A stretch of 64,000 bases of DNA from positions 124,001-188,000 of the forward strand of contig NZ_JAZDRJ010000001.1 in the NCBI RefSeq assembly GCF_047501535.1. Reading direction: 5' to 3'. The position numbers and the translations under genes are program-made. Shown here piece after piece: positions 35,252-43,629 of the stretch. Each line of letters opens with the position of its first letter. Position 1 is the first letter of the stretch. The DNA comes from Yanghanlia sp047501535 (GTDB lineage: Bacteria; Pseudomonadota; Gammaproteobacteria; Burkholderiales; Burkholderiaceae_B). The notes beneath the pieces were generated by a model. That model worked only from the letters and a program-made list of their open reading frames with translations, was not told where the DNA came from and made no database searches.

Positions 35252-36256
35252 TTACTTGTTGACTTCTGCCAGGATGGCGTCCACGATTTCTGCGCCTACG
35301 CGCTTCTTCACCATTTCGTGGATGGGGCCCATGCGGCTGGCAAAGGCTTCCAGTTCAGCAGGCGTCAGTTCAGTGATGGTGACATCGGGCATGGCGGCCA
35401 CGGCGGCATCATCTGCTTTTTGTGCAAGCTCGCGCTGGTATTCTGTGGTTTTGGCGACTGCCTCTTCCAGGATGGCGCGATCCTCGTCGCTCATGCGGTT
35501 GTAGACGTCGGGGTTGATCAACACCGGCCACGGGGAATACACGTGGTTGGTCTTGGTGATGTACTTCTGGACCTCGTAGAACTTCATGTCGTAGAACAGG
35601 TTGATGGGGCCTTCCTGTGCATCGAACGTGCCTTGCTGCAAGGCGGTGAACAGTTCGCCGAATGCCAGCGGCGCCGGGTTGGCGCCTTCTTCACGCCAGG
35701 CGGCGATGTGCACATCGTTTTCCATGGTGCGCATCTTCATGCCTTTGAGGTCGTCGGGCGATTTGATGACTTTCTTGTTGTTGGTAAGCTGACGGAAACC
35801 GTTTTCCCAGTAACCCAGGCCCTTGATGCCGACTTTTTCCAGGCTGGTGAGCAGGTTCTGGCCGATTTCGCCATCCAGTACACGGTAAACGCCTTCACGG
35901 TCCTTGAACATGAAGGGGATGTCCAGCGCAAAGAATTGCGGGTTGAAGTTGCCCAGAACCGCCGAAGAGACGAACGTCATGTCAACGTTGCCCAACTGGA
36001 TGCTTTCGACCAGTTCGCGTTCGCTGCCCAGTTGCGAACTGGGGAAAATTTCAACCGTGATGCGGCCGTCGGTTTTGTCGGCTAGTTCCTTGGCGAGAAA
36101 TTCGAACGCTTTATGGCCGGTGTTGCTGGTCGAGGCGGCGTGGCCGGCCTTCAGTACCAGTTTGTCCTTGGCCGCTGCAGGACCTGCGAAAATAGCGCAC
36201 AGGCTGACAGCCAGGGCTGCAGAACGAAAAAGTCGCTTGGGGAGGGTAAAAGTCAT
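35252..36256 (-). CDS. dctP: TRAP transporter substrate-binding protein (DctP)
   Basis: A 334-residue periplasmic receptor. The start at 36256 gives a clean signal peptide (PKRLFRSAALAVSLCAIFAGPAAA) with GGAG 9 bp upstream; the longer frame would add 45 His/Arg-rich residues. The mature part begins KDKLVLKAGHAAS and has IQLGNVDMTFVSS, plus the DLKGMKMRTMEN segment with the arginine that binds the ligand carboxylate. The GP-INLFYDMKFYEVQKYITKTNH region is DctP-like. Ligand is likely a hydroxy- or keto-acid given the enzymes in the operon. Confidence 0.93.
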   Translation of the reverse strand: MTFTLPKRLFRSAALAVSLCAIFAGPAAAKDKLVLKAGHAASTSNTGHKAFEFLAKELADKTDGRITVEIFPSSQLGSERELVESIQLGNVDMTFVSSAVLGNFNPQFFALDIPFMFKDREGVYRVLDGEIGQNLLTSLEKVGIKGLGYWENGFRQLTNNKKVIKSPDDLKGMKMRTMENDVHIAAWREEGANPAPLAFGELFTALQQGTFDAQEGPINLFYDMKFYEVQKYITKTNHVYSPWPVLINPDVYNRMSDEDRAILEEAVAKTTEYQRELAQKADDAAVAAMPDVTITELTPAELEAFASRMGPIHEMVKKRVGAEIVDAILAEVNK

Positions 36257-36497
36257 AACGTCATCTCCACATGGGTGTCTCTTGTCGTGGCGGGTGTGCC
36301 GCGACTCGTGTTTTGTTGGGTTCGGTGCCCGGGCCATGCCGTTCCAGTGAAGAGAAACCGTTGCGGGATGACGCGGCTGCCTAGTAGGCAATTGTAGTTT
36401 CGTGTTAAATTTTTTTCAATTATTGGGTTTCGTTCTCAGTATTTGAGAGTGAAGGCAATTCAACCAACCAGATAAATGTATTAAAGGAGCATTTTTC

Positions 36498-37928
36498 ATG
36501 ACCAGTCTCCAGCAATCCCAGACGGGTACCGCCGGCGGCAACGCTAATGAGGTGCTGGCAGCTCTACAGAATGCAGTAGGGGAAGGCGAGCTGTTGACCG
36601 GCGCCGCTATCAGCGACAAATATCTAAAAGATTGGAGCGGTGAGCACGGGCAAATGCCGTTGGCGGTGCTGCGCCCGCGTTCGACTGAAGAAGTCTCCAA
36701 GGCTTTGGCGGTATGCCACGCGCATCACTGGCCCGTCGTCCCGCAAGGGGGGCTGACAGGCCTGGCCGGCGGCGCCGTGCCTTCCGAGGGCGCAGTGGTG
36801 ATTTCGCTGGAACGCATGAGTGGTGTCGAAGAGATTGACACCGCTTCCGCCACGCTTACAGTACTGGCAGGTACGCCTTTGCAGGTCGCCCAGGAAGCTG
36901 CGCAACAGGCAGGCTTCTTTCTGGCGCTCGATCTCGGCGCTCGGGGCTCGTGTCAGGTTGGCGGCAATATTTCCACCAATGCAGGCGGCAACCGGGTGAT
37001 CCGCTATGGCATGGCACGCGATCTCGTGCTGGGGCTTGAAGTCGTGCTGGCGGATGGCACGGTGCTGCCCATGCTGAACAAGATGGTCAAGAACAATGCC
37101 GGCCCCGACCTCAAAGGCCTGTTCATCGGCACAGAAGGAACCATGGGCATCATTACCCGCGCGGTATTGCGCCTGCATCCCGGCGTTGCCGGCGCCAATA
37201 CGGCACTGATTGCTCTGACGGATTTCGATGCGGTGGTGAAGCTGCTTCGTTATGCCCAGCAGAGGCTTTCAGGCCTGGTGAGTGCGTATGAAGTCATGTG
37301 GGCGGATTATTATCAATCCGCTACGACGGTGGGGGGGATTCGTGCGCCCTTGCCAGCAGATTACCCCGTGTATGTTCTGATGGACATGCAGGCAGCGGAG
37401 CCCGAAGAAAACGCCGAACGTTTTGCTTCAGTGCTGGAGCACGCTTTGGAAGAGGGCTGGGCGCTTGATGCCGCTGTGGCGCAATCTCATGCCGATGCCG
37501 AAGATTTCTGGGCCTTGCGAGACTCAATCGCAGAAATGCTAAATGCTTACGCGCCCACCATTAACTTCGATGTGTCTTTCCCCATTTCCCTGATCGGTGA
37601 ATGTGTGGAGCGGTTGCGTGCCGTCATGGCTGGCAAGTTTCCCGAGATTCATGCCATGTATTTCGGCCACGTGGGCGATGGTAATGTACACATCGTGGTG
37701 GGGCCGCTGCCCGATGACAATCGCCAGACCGAACGCGCCATCGAAGACGCCTTCTACGAAGTTACCCGCGAGCTGGGTGGTTCTGTTTCTGCCGAACACG
37801 GCATTGGAATTCACAAGAAACCCTATCTAGCGCACAGCCGCAGTCAGGCGGAACTGGATGTCGTCAGGAGTATGAAGCGCGCGCTGGACCCGCACGGCAT
37901 TCTCAACCCGGGGAAAATTCTCGATTAA
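36498..37928 (+). CDS. FAD-linked 2-hydroxyacid dehydrogenase (GlcD/D2HGDH-like)
   Basis: A 476-residue flavoprotein of the vanillyl-alcohol-oxidase fold that oxidises a D-2-hydroxyacid to a 2-oxoacid. The FAD domain (~40-220) includes VVPQGGLTGLAGGAVP, and LGARGSCQVGGNISTNAGG. The C-terminal FAD-oxidase domain holds FGHVGDGNVHIVV, with metal-binding histidines, and VSAEHGIGIHKK. AAAGGAG lies 8-14 bp before the ATG. Divergent from the TRAP/aldolase operon (241 bp), so it is probably the first oxidation step for the imported acid. D-lactate, D-2-hydroxyglutarate and glycolate cannot be separated by motif. Confidence 0.88.
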   Translation: MTSLQQSQTGTAGGNANEVLAALQNAVGEGELLTGAAISDKYLKDWSGEHGQMPLAVLRPRSTEEVSKALAVCHAHHWPVVPQGGLTGLAGGAVPSEGAVVISLERMSGVEEIDTASATLTVLAGTPLQVAQEAAQQAGFFLALDLGARGSCQVGGNISTNAGGNRVIRYGMARDLVLGLEVVLADGTVLPMLNKMVKNNAGPDLKGLFIGTEGTMGIITRAVLRLHPGVAGANTALIALTDFDAVVKLLRYAQQRLSGLVSAYEVMWADYYQSATTVGGIRAPLPADYPVYVLMDMQAAEPEENAERFASVLEHALEEGWALDAAVAQSHADAEDFWALRDSIAEMLNAYAPTINFDVSFPISLIGECVERLRAVMAGKFPEIHAMYFGHVGDGNVHIVVGPLPDDNRQTERAIEDAFYEVTRELGGSVSAEHGIGIHKKPYLAHSRSQAELDVVRSMKRALDPHGILNPGKILD

Positions 37929-37942
37929 ACGGGTGGCTAATC

Positions 37943-37982
37943 CCAGGCTTGGAACAGTGCCTGAGCACTGTTCCAAGCCTGG
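37943..37982. terminator. Perfect 18-bp stem hairpin between convergent genes
   Basis: An 18-bp perfect stem (37943-37960 with 37965-37982) closes a CTGA loop. The arm begins CCAGGCTTGG and ends ACAGTGC. It lies 15 bp after the dehydrogenase stop and 130 bp before the end of the convergent IclR gene. No T tract follows on either strand, so it may be a processing or stabilising hairpin rather than a classic terminator. Confidence 0.6.
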
Positions 37983-38111
37983 CGCATCTGAGCGGCTTGC
38001 AAAGTGTGGAACACCTGAACAGCTTGCGGGCCGCGAGGCGTATAAGGACATTCCGTTCAGGTGGGTGCCCACCCGGCACAAAGATCCCGCAGCGCACCCT
38101 AACCGCAGTGA

Positions 38112-38912
38112 TCAGACAGCAGTGGCGCCGAGTTCGGCGCTAATCTGGCGGGCGGCTTTTTGTACCGATGAAACCAGCTTGGTCATGCGTTCCGGGCTCA
38201 TGTACTCGACCGTACTGGACACGCTGATCGCTGCGACAATGCGGCCACTGCTGTCGCGCACAGGCGCAGCAACGCAGCGTATCGATTGTTCATCTTCGCC
38301 CAAATCGTACGAATAGCCGTTTTTCGTGTAGGCCCGCATGGTTTGCAGCCATTGCTCCAGCGTTACGGCTTCGCGCAGCAGGTGGGCATTACGTTCGTAG
38401 ATCTTTCGCCATTCTTCTTCCCCGGCGTCCATCAGCAAGGCTTTGCCAATGCCGGTTGAAATCAAGGGCTTGCTGCCGCCAATACGTGAGCTGATTTCCA
38501 CTGCGCGACGGCTGGCTATTTTGTCCAGGTAAATGACCTGATCCTGCTCGGCATAACCCAGGTGCACGGTATCGGAAGTTTCCCGTGCCAGGCGCTCCAA
38601 TATGGGGTGGGCCAGCCGGGTGAGATCCACCTGGGAATACGCCCGATAACCTAGTTCGAGCAATTTTCGCCCTAAGCGGTAGCCGTGCACGGCATCACGC
38701 CTGACATAGTGGCGCGCTTGTAAGGCGGAAAGAATCCGGTGTGCGGTGCTGTATGTCATGCCGGTCTTGTTGGCCAGGTCGGCAATATCCACGACGCCTT
38801 CTGAGACGGCCTCAATGATGTCCAAACCTCGCATCAGGGTTTGGCTGGAAGGGGGTTTGGCTGCTGCGACAGGGGGAGAGGGAGGGTTCCCGGATGGCTG
38901 TTTGTCTTGCAC
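38112..38912 (-). CDS. IclR-family transcriptional regulator
   Basis: A 266-residue IclR regulator. The N-terminal ~25 residues are Pro/Ser-rich, followed by the winged helix (LMRGLDIIEAV onward, TGMTYSTAHRILSAL as recognition helix) and the effector domain. I used a GTG start at 38912; no ATG with a ribosome site precedes the conserved domain. Convergent with the 2-hydroxyacid dehydrogenase, it is the probable regulator of the divergent TRAP/aldolase and dehydrogenase genes, but no operator was identified with confidence. Confidence 0.88.
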   Translation of the reverse strand: MQDKQPSGNPPSPPVAAAKPPSSQTLMRGLDIIEAVSEGVVDIADLANKTGMTYSTAHRILSALQARHYVRRDAVHGYRLGRKLLELGYRAYSQVDLTRLAHPILERLARETSDTVHLGYAEQDQVIYLDKIASRRAVEISSRIGGSKPLISTGIGKALLMDAGEEEWRKIYERNAHLLREAVTLEQWLQTMRAYTKNGYSYDLGEDEQSIRCVAAPVRDSSGRIVAAISVSSTVEYMSPERMTKLVSSVQKAARQISAELGATAV

Positions 38913-39069
38913 CGTTACTGCTCATGTAGGCTTTTGGCAGCACCCGTTGCGGATGCGGCTGCGCCTGTAATGGCGCCTTTACGGCTGATAATGATAGGTA
39001 AGTCCGTGAGCAGGCGCAATAGGCCCGCCCGTCGCCAAGACGACTGACGGGCGGAAAAAGGAGTGAGAG

Positions 39070-40773
39070 TTAGGCCGTTACTGCCTCTTGTGTGGCGGGG
39101 GCCACGGCGTGCGTTTCGTGGCGGTTGAGTGCACTCAGAATCGCCAGGAAGGAGGCTGTTACGATATCGCCATGCACTCCGACGCCAAAGCCGGTAGGCG
39201 CATCGTCGATACGAACTTCGATGTAGCAGGCGGCCCGCGTGTCGGTGCCGGTGCCGATGGCGTGCTCGTGATAATCCATCACTTTCACCTTGCTTTGCAA
39301 GGCGTCCACAAAGGCGGCAATGGCGCCATCACCCTGGCCAATCAGCTTGCGGGTTTCCCCGTTATGCTCCAGTTCGACTTCAATCTCGAACTGACGTCCG
39401 CTACCCGATTCCGCTTCGCCGGTGATGCGGTGGCGCACCAGTGTCCAGGGCTTGCGTTGCTCCAGATATTCGCGGCTGAAAATGTTGTAGACATCAGCGG
39501 CAGTGACTTCGCGTCCGGTTTCGTCCGTAACGCGCTGGATGGCCCGGCTGAACTCAATTTGCAGGCGACGCGGCAATACCAGGCCGTGTTCTTGTTCGAG
39601 CAGGTACGATACGCCGCCCTTGCCTGATTGGCTGTTGACGCGAATGACGGCGTCGTAGCTGCGCCCCACATCAGCGGGGTCGATCGGCAGATAAGGAACT
39701 TCCCACAGGGCGTCGGGCTTTTGCTGCGCAAACCCTTTCTTGATGGCGTCCTGGTGCGAACCGGAGAACGCCGTAAAGACCAGGTCGCCCGCATAGGGGT
39801 GGCGCGGGTGAACCGGCAGTTGAGTGCAGTATTCCGCGCAGCGGCGCACTTCGTCGATGTCGGAGAAATCCAGGCCGGGGTGGATGCCCTGGGTGTACAA
39901 GTTCATGGCCAGCGTCACCAGGCAGACGTTGCCGGTGCGTTCGCCATTACCGAACAGACAGCCTTCGATGCGGTCGGCGCCGGCCATCACCGCCAGTTCG
40001 GCTGCCGCTACAGCGGTGCCCCGGTCGTTATGCGGGTGAACACTGATGATGACACTGTCGCGGTTCCGCATATTGATATGCATCCACTCGACTTGGTCGG
40101 CATACATATTGGGGGTGGTGGCTTCAATAGTGGCAGGCAGGTTGAAGACGATTTTGTTTTCCGGCGTGGGCTGCCAGACATCCATGACGGCGTGACACAC
40201 TTCCAAGGCGAATTCGGGTTCCGTCGTGCTGAACACTTCGGGTGAATACTCGTACAGCCAGTGTGTTTCAGGGTGCTCCGCAGTCAGTTGCTTGATCAGA
40301 CGAGTGCCTTCAATGGCGATCTGCTTGACCTCTTCCTTGCTCATATTGAAGACGATCTTGCGGAAAGCCGGTGCGCAGGCGTTGTACAGGTGAATCATGG
40401 CGCGTTTGGCGCCCGCGCAGGATTCTACCGTTTGGCGGATCAGGTCTTCACGCGACTGAGTCAGTGCAATGATGGTGACGTCATCGGGAATGCGATTTTC
40501 GTCCACCAGTTTACGTACGAAGTCGAAGTCGGTCTGTGAGGCAGAGGGGAAACCGACTTCGATTTCCTTGAAACCGATTTTGATGAGCTGTTCAAAGAGG
40601 CGCAGTTTGCGCTCGACGCTCATGGGTTCAATCAAAGACTGGTTACCGTCGCGCAGGTCGGTACTCATCCAGATGGGGGCCTGGGTAATGCGTTTGCTGG
40701 GCCAGGTCCGTTCAGAGAAATCGCGATCAAAGGCGACAAAGGGGCGGTATTTTTCAATGGGGTTGGAGATCAT
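39070..40773 (-). CDS. leuA: 2-isopropylmalate synthase
   Basis: The first committed enzyme of leucine synthesis, joining 2-oxoisovalerate and acetyl-CoA. It has 567 residues, the long LeuA2 class. The TIM-barrel catalytic part includes WMSTDLRDGNQSL (metal Asp), EVGFPSASQTDFDF and SVHPHNDRGTAVAAAE (metal His pair). The C-terminal ~140 residues form the regulatory LeuA dimer domain, which binds leucine for feedback inhibition. It is preceded by a 116-bp gap and then by a Leu-rich leader ORF on the same strand. It is not followed by leuB, leuC or leuD in this window. Confidence 0.95.
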   Translation of the reverse strand: MISNPIEKYRPFVAFDRDFSERTWPSKRITQAPIWMSTDLRDGNQSLIEPMSVERKLRLFEQLIKIGFKEIEVGFPSASQTDFDFVRKLVDENRIPDDVTIIALTQSREDLIRQTVESCAGAKRAMIHLYNACAPAFRKIVFNMSKEEVKQIAIEGTRLIKQLTAEHPETHWLYEYSPEVFSTTEPEFALEVCHAVMDVWQPTPENKIVFNLPATIEATTPNMYADQVEWMHINMRNRDSVIISVHPHNDRGTAVAAAELAVMAGADRIEGCLFGNGERTGNVCLVTLAMNLYTQGIHPGLDFSDIDEVRRCAEYCTQLPVHPRHPYAGDLVFTAFSGSHQDAIKKGFAQQKPDALWEVPYLPIDPADVGRSYDAVIRVNSQSGKGGVSYLLEQEHGLVLPRRLQIEFSRAIQRVTDETGREVTAADVYNIFSREYLEQRKPWTLVRHRITGEAESGSGRQFEIEVELEHNGETRKLIGQGDGAIAAFVDALQSKVKVMDYHEHAIGTGTDTRAACYIEVRIDDAPTGFGVGVHGDIVTASFLAILSALNRHETHAVAPATQEAVTA

Positions 40774-40888
40774 GGTGCACCTGTTTCAAGCGGGGTATTT
40801 CAATGCTGTTGCGGCAGTCCGGCAAGCATGCGTGGACGACTGCACGTTAAAGGTGGCCGGAATGGGGCTGCCGAACTGCCACAGGACG
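40774..40888 (-). promoter_or_regulatory. Candidate attenuator region between leader ORF and leuA
   Basis: On the minus strand GGCAGTTCGGC (40868-40878 region) can pair with GCCGGACTGCC further down, 10 of 11 bases plus one G-U. An alternative GTGGC/GCCAC pairing overlaps the first arm, so two exclusive folds are possible. No T tract follows, so the mechanism could be translational or Rho-dependent instead of classic termination. Boundaries of the fold are approximate. Confidence 0.4.
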
Positions 40889-41035
40889 CTAGGCCCGGCA
40901 ACCGATCGGTAGTAGGAGAAGCGAAAGAAGAAGGGGGGAGGGGCAGACAGCGCCGTGGGCGCCTGCGACACGCAGCACAACACCGGCCGGGCGGCCAGTG
41001 TTGTTAAAAGAGGGGGCTGCGTGTGAGAAATCCAT
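40889..41035 (-). CDS. leuL: Putative leu leader peptide (48 aa)
   Basis: A short ORF upstream of leuA, read leftward from the ATG at 41035. It translates as MDFSHAAPSF at the start and, near the end, CPSPLLLSLLLLPIGCRA. Seven of the eight codons at residues 35-42 are leucine (CTT CTT CTT TCG CTT CTC CTA CTA), including the rarely used CTA and CTT. The rest of the GC-rich genes use mainly CTG. A run of rare Leu codons just before a foldable gap ahead of leuA is the hallmark of leader-peptide attenuation. The ribosome site is weak and the start might lie further in; the Leu run and stop (40889-40891) are clear. Confidence 0.6.
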   Translation of the reverse strand: MDFSHAAPSFNNTGRPAGVVLRVAGAHGAVCPSPLLLSLLLLPIGCRA

Positions 41036-41087
41036 AACCGTTAGTCAACCATAAATCTTGCTGTATGGCAAGATATTTTCGCACGAT

Positions 41088-41693
41088 TCAGGGTGTGGCT
41101 TCTCGCTGCGTTTCAGCGACGAGTGTAGGGTCATTGACCGGGACTGGAGCGGGGATGCCGGAAGCAGAGGCGGTAGCCAGAAGTGCAGCGTGTTGTTCAG
41201 CGAGTTCGATTCTGGCGGCCCGGCCGTTACTGAGTTCGCGCAAGGCATGTTGTAAAACTCCCACGCTGATCGGTTCACGGCGGTTCTGCCAACTCCATTC
41301 AATGACTTGCACGGCAGAGGGCGACAAACGGTTGGCCAACTGGGCGATGAGGTCAGCACTGACACGGCGGGCGCTGGCACGCCGGTTCATGGCATCAACG
41401 AAGCCATACAGGAAATAAGCAATAATGAGTGTGCACAGCGCGACAACCGCCCACCAGAAGAAAGGGTTGTATTGCTGAACTAGAGACTTGACCTGTGCGC
41501 CCAAGGCTTCGAGGCCGCTGTAGTCCAGCCCTTTGCCGAAGGCGACCAGTCTGCGCAGCAGGTGCCACCATACGAGCACGGTCAGTACGACCGCAACGGC
41601 GGTGAATACCCGGGTGGCGGCTGTCAATTTCAGCACGGTGTTGCGCAGTAAAGCTGTATCGGCTCGGGTGGGTCGGGGCCTATCTGTCTTCAT
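41088..41693 (-). CDS. Two-helix membrane protein of unknown function
   Basis: A 201-residue protein starting at MKTDRPRPTRADTALLRN. It has two hydrophobic segments, about 30-52 (VFTAVAVVLTVLVWWHLL) and 78-100 (FFWWAVVALCTLIIAYFLYG), and a soluble, mostly helical C-terminal half. I start it at 41693; an alternative Met 36 bp upstream would overlap rpoN. It is divergent from rpoN with only 17 bp between starts. No family was recognised. The last base of the gene is 53 bp from the leu leader ATG on the same strand. Confidence 0.7.
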   Translation of the reverse strand: MKTDRPRPTRADTALLRNTVLKLTAATRVFTAVAVVLTVLVWWHLLRRLVAFGKGLDYSGLEALGAQVKSLVQQYNPFFWWAVVALCTLIIAYFLYGFVDAMNRRASARRVSADLIAQLANRLSPSAVQVIEWSWQNRREPISVGVLQHALRELSNGRAARIELAEQHAALLATASASGIPAPVPVNDPTLVAETQREATP

Positions 41694-41710
41694 GAGTTGT
41701 TTTCCACAAA

Positions 41711-43120
41711 ATGCATACGCGTCAATCATTGGAGCTTCGCCAACAGCAGCAACTTGCGCTTACGCCGCAGTTGCAGCAGTCGATCCGTTTCCTACAGCTT
41801 TCTGCACAGGAACTGGAGGCGGAAGTGGCTCAGGCATTGCAGGAAAACCCGCTGCTTGAGCGTGAAGAGGAGTATGACATTGATGCGGGGGCGACGGTAG
41901 CGCAAGAGGCGGCCGCAGTTCAGGAAGATAGGTGGTTGCTGAACAACGCCCCGAGTCGCAGGCAGGCGGGTAATCATGAAGAGGCCGAGCGCCCGGAAGC
42001 CGAGTTGCCGGTGACATTGCGCGACCATCTGTGCGAACAGTTGCGCCTGACGCGGGCCAGCGAGCGCGACAGGGCCTTGGTGGGCATATTGATTGATGAG
42101 CTTGATGACAATGGCTATTTATCGAGCTCGCTTGATGAGATTCTGGCCTTCTTGCCGTCTGAACTTGAGGTTGAGCGCAATGAACTGACGGCAGCGTTGC
42201 GCTTGTTGCAGTCTTTCGACCCCTTGGGAATCGGCGCGCAATCTCTGTCTGAGTGCCTGCTGTTGCAGTTGCGGCGGCGCAACGGTGAGCAGCCGACCCT
42301 GGAGCAAGCCCAGGCACTGGAGCATGCAGAAGTCATAGCGCAGCATCATTTGGCTGTGCTGGCAACCGGCAACCTGAACAAGCTGCGGGAAATACTCGAG
42401 ATCCCCATGGAGCAGTTACGGGCGGCACATGCGTTGTTGCTGCGGCTGGAGCCGCGCCCGGCTCGTAATTGGTCGGGAGACACAGCGGCTTACGTGACGC
42501 CTGACGTGGTGATCCGCAAGGTTGGCCAGCGCTGGGAAGCGGCCCTGAACCCAGCAGTGGTGCCCCGTGTGCGCATGAATGCCGTTTATGCGCAAGTGCT
42601 GGCCGAGACTCAGGTGTCACCCGAACTACAGGTGCAGCTGCAACAGGCACAGGGGCTGGTGAAAAGCGTGCACCAGCGTTTTGTGACGATTTTGCGGGTT
42701 GCGCAAGCCATTGTGGATCAACAGACTGCTTATTTGGAGCAAGGGGTGAAGGCCATGCGGCCCATGGTGTTGCGCGATATCGCACAGCAGTTGGGCTTGC
42801 ACGAATCCACGATTTCGCGGGCGACCAAGCAAAAGTATGCGCAAACCCCCTGGGGGACGATAGAACTTAAGCAGTTCTTCAGCACTGCATTGCAGACCGA
42901 CGATGGCGAGGCGACATCCGCCACCGCTGTGCGCAGCCTGATTGCCAAACTGGTGAGCGAGGAGCCTCCGCACAAGCCGCTATCCGATAGCAAGATCGCC
43001 GAGAAACTGGCCGCGCAGGGGGTGGTTATTGCCCGACGCACCGTGGCCAAGTACCGTGAAGCAGAGGGTATCGAGCCGGCCATCATGCGTAAGGCCCGCG
43101 CGGCGCTGAATGCTCCCTGA
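41711..43120 (+). CDS. rpoN: RNA polymerase sigma-54 factor
   Basis: The alternative sigma factor used with enhancer-binding proteins at -24/-12 promoters. It has 469 residues. The N-terminal glutamine-rich region I reads QSLELRQQQQLALTPQLQQSIRFLQLS. An acidic region II follows. The RpoN core-binding and HTH parts include LRDIAQQLGLHESTISRATKQKY, and the RpoN box is ARRTVAKYREAEGI near the C-terminus. In most proteobacteria rpoN follows lptB and precedes hpf; here neither is present. No clear Shine-Dalgarno is seen and the promoter must lie inside the divergent gene. Confidence 0.95.
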   Translation: MHTRQSLELRQQQQLALTPQLQQSIRFLQLSAQELEAEVAQALQENPLLEREEEYDIDAGATVAQEAAAVQEDRWLLNNAPSRRQAGNHEEAERPEAELPVTLRDHLCEQLRLTRASERDRALVGILIDELDDNGYLSSSLDEILAFLPSELEVERNELTAALRLLQSFDPLGIGAQSLSECLLLQLRRRNGEQPTLEQAQALEHAEVIAQHHLAVLATGNLNKLREILEIPMEQLRAAHALLLRLEPRPARNWSGDTAAYVTPDVVIRKVGQRWEAALNPAVVPRVRMNAVYAQVLAETQVSPELQVQLQQAQGLVKSVHQRFVTILRVAQAIVDQQTAYLEQGVKAMRPMVLRDIAQQLGLHESTISRATKQKYAQTPWGTIELKQFFSTALQTDDGEATSATAVRSLIAKLVSEEPPHKPLSDSKIAEKLAAQGVVIARRTVAKYREAEGIEPAIMRKARAALNAP

Positions 43121-43178
43121 CGGCGTGCTGTTACAAAAAAACCTATGGGGAACATTGCCAAAGGCTATGAATATAGTT

Positions 43179-43197
43179 GATAATTGTTCTCATGTTT
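43179..43197 (+). promoter_or_regulatory. Possible Fur box over the bfd start
   Basis: GATAATTGTTCTCATGTTT matches 12 of 19 positions of the Fur consensus (GATAATGATAATCATTATC). It covers the ATG at 43192. Iron-responsive repression of bfd is known in other bacteria, which fits. Confidence 0.45.
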
Positions 43198-43458
43198 ATT
43201 TGCGTATGTAATGCCGTCACGGAACGTCAGGTTCAGGCCGCAGTGGCAGCCGGGGCTTCTTCGCTTTCCGATCTCGAAGCGCAGCTAGGTGTTGGTGGCT
43301 GTTGCGGGTGCTGTCGCGAAACAGCAGCCGAATACCTGCCAGGCGGTCGTTATGCTGGTTGCGTCACTGAAGCGCAGTCTGCCGGCACATTCGAGAACGA
43401 TGCAGCGAACGACGACAGCCTGCAGCCCTTAGAAGTCGTTGCCGTCAGCCGAGCTTAA
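43192..43458 (+). CDS. bfd: Bacterioferritin-associated ferredoxin
   Basis: A small [2Fe-2S] protein of 88 residues that passes electrons to bacterioferritin to release stored iron. The four cluster cysteines are two in FICVCNAV and two in GGCCGCCRETAAEYLP (the CGCC part). Start chosen at 43192 because MFICVCNAVTE is the family N-terminus; an in-frame TTG is 15 bp upstream. There is no Shine-Dalgarno at 43192, so the mRNA may be leaderless or start close by. The C-terminal ~30 residues are a poorly conserved acidic tail. It precedes bfr by 171 bp. Confidence 0.9.
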   Translation: MFICVCNAVTERQVQAAVAAGASSLSDLEAQLGVGGCCGCCRETAAEYLPGGRYAGCVTEAQSAGTFENDAANDDSLQPLEVVAVSRA

Positions 43459-43557
43459 ACCTCTCCCCCATTACACGGTTTTCTGATTGAAGGCCGTGTC
43501 GTAGTGCGACTCGTTTTTACTTGCAGTGCGTTTGCGCTTAGCCGCAAGGCGCCTGGC

Positions 43558-43612
43558 TATAATGGTTGAAGTTAGAAATTTCAACTTTGGGAAAACGCTG
43601 GAAGCGTTTCCC
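43558..43612 (+). promoter_or_regulatory. bfr promoter and 5' hairpin
   Basis: A perfect TATAAT at 43558-43563 with only weak -35 matches (TTGCGC is 20 bp upstream). Twenty-five bp on, GGGAAAACGC (43589-43598) can pair with GCGTTTCCC (43604-43612), with one bulged A, in the leader before the bfr ATG at 43630. Confidence 0.55.
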
Positions 43613-43629
43613 GGTCAGGGGAGCCAGTC

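Noticed and set aside
40786..40983. A 65-residue frame on the minus strand ahead of leuA with FFFRFSYY
   Set aside because: It is the neighbouring reading frame of the Leu-run leader ORF. The Leu-rich frame fits the product of the next gene; the Phe/Tyr-rich one does not.
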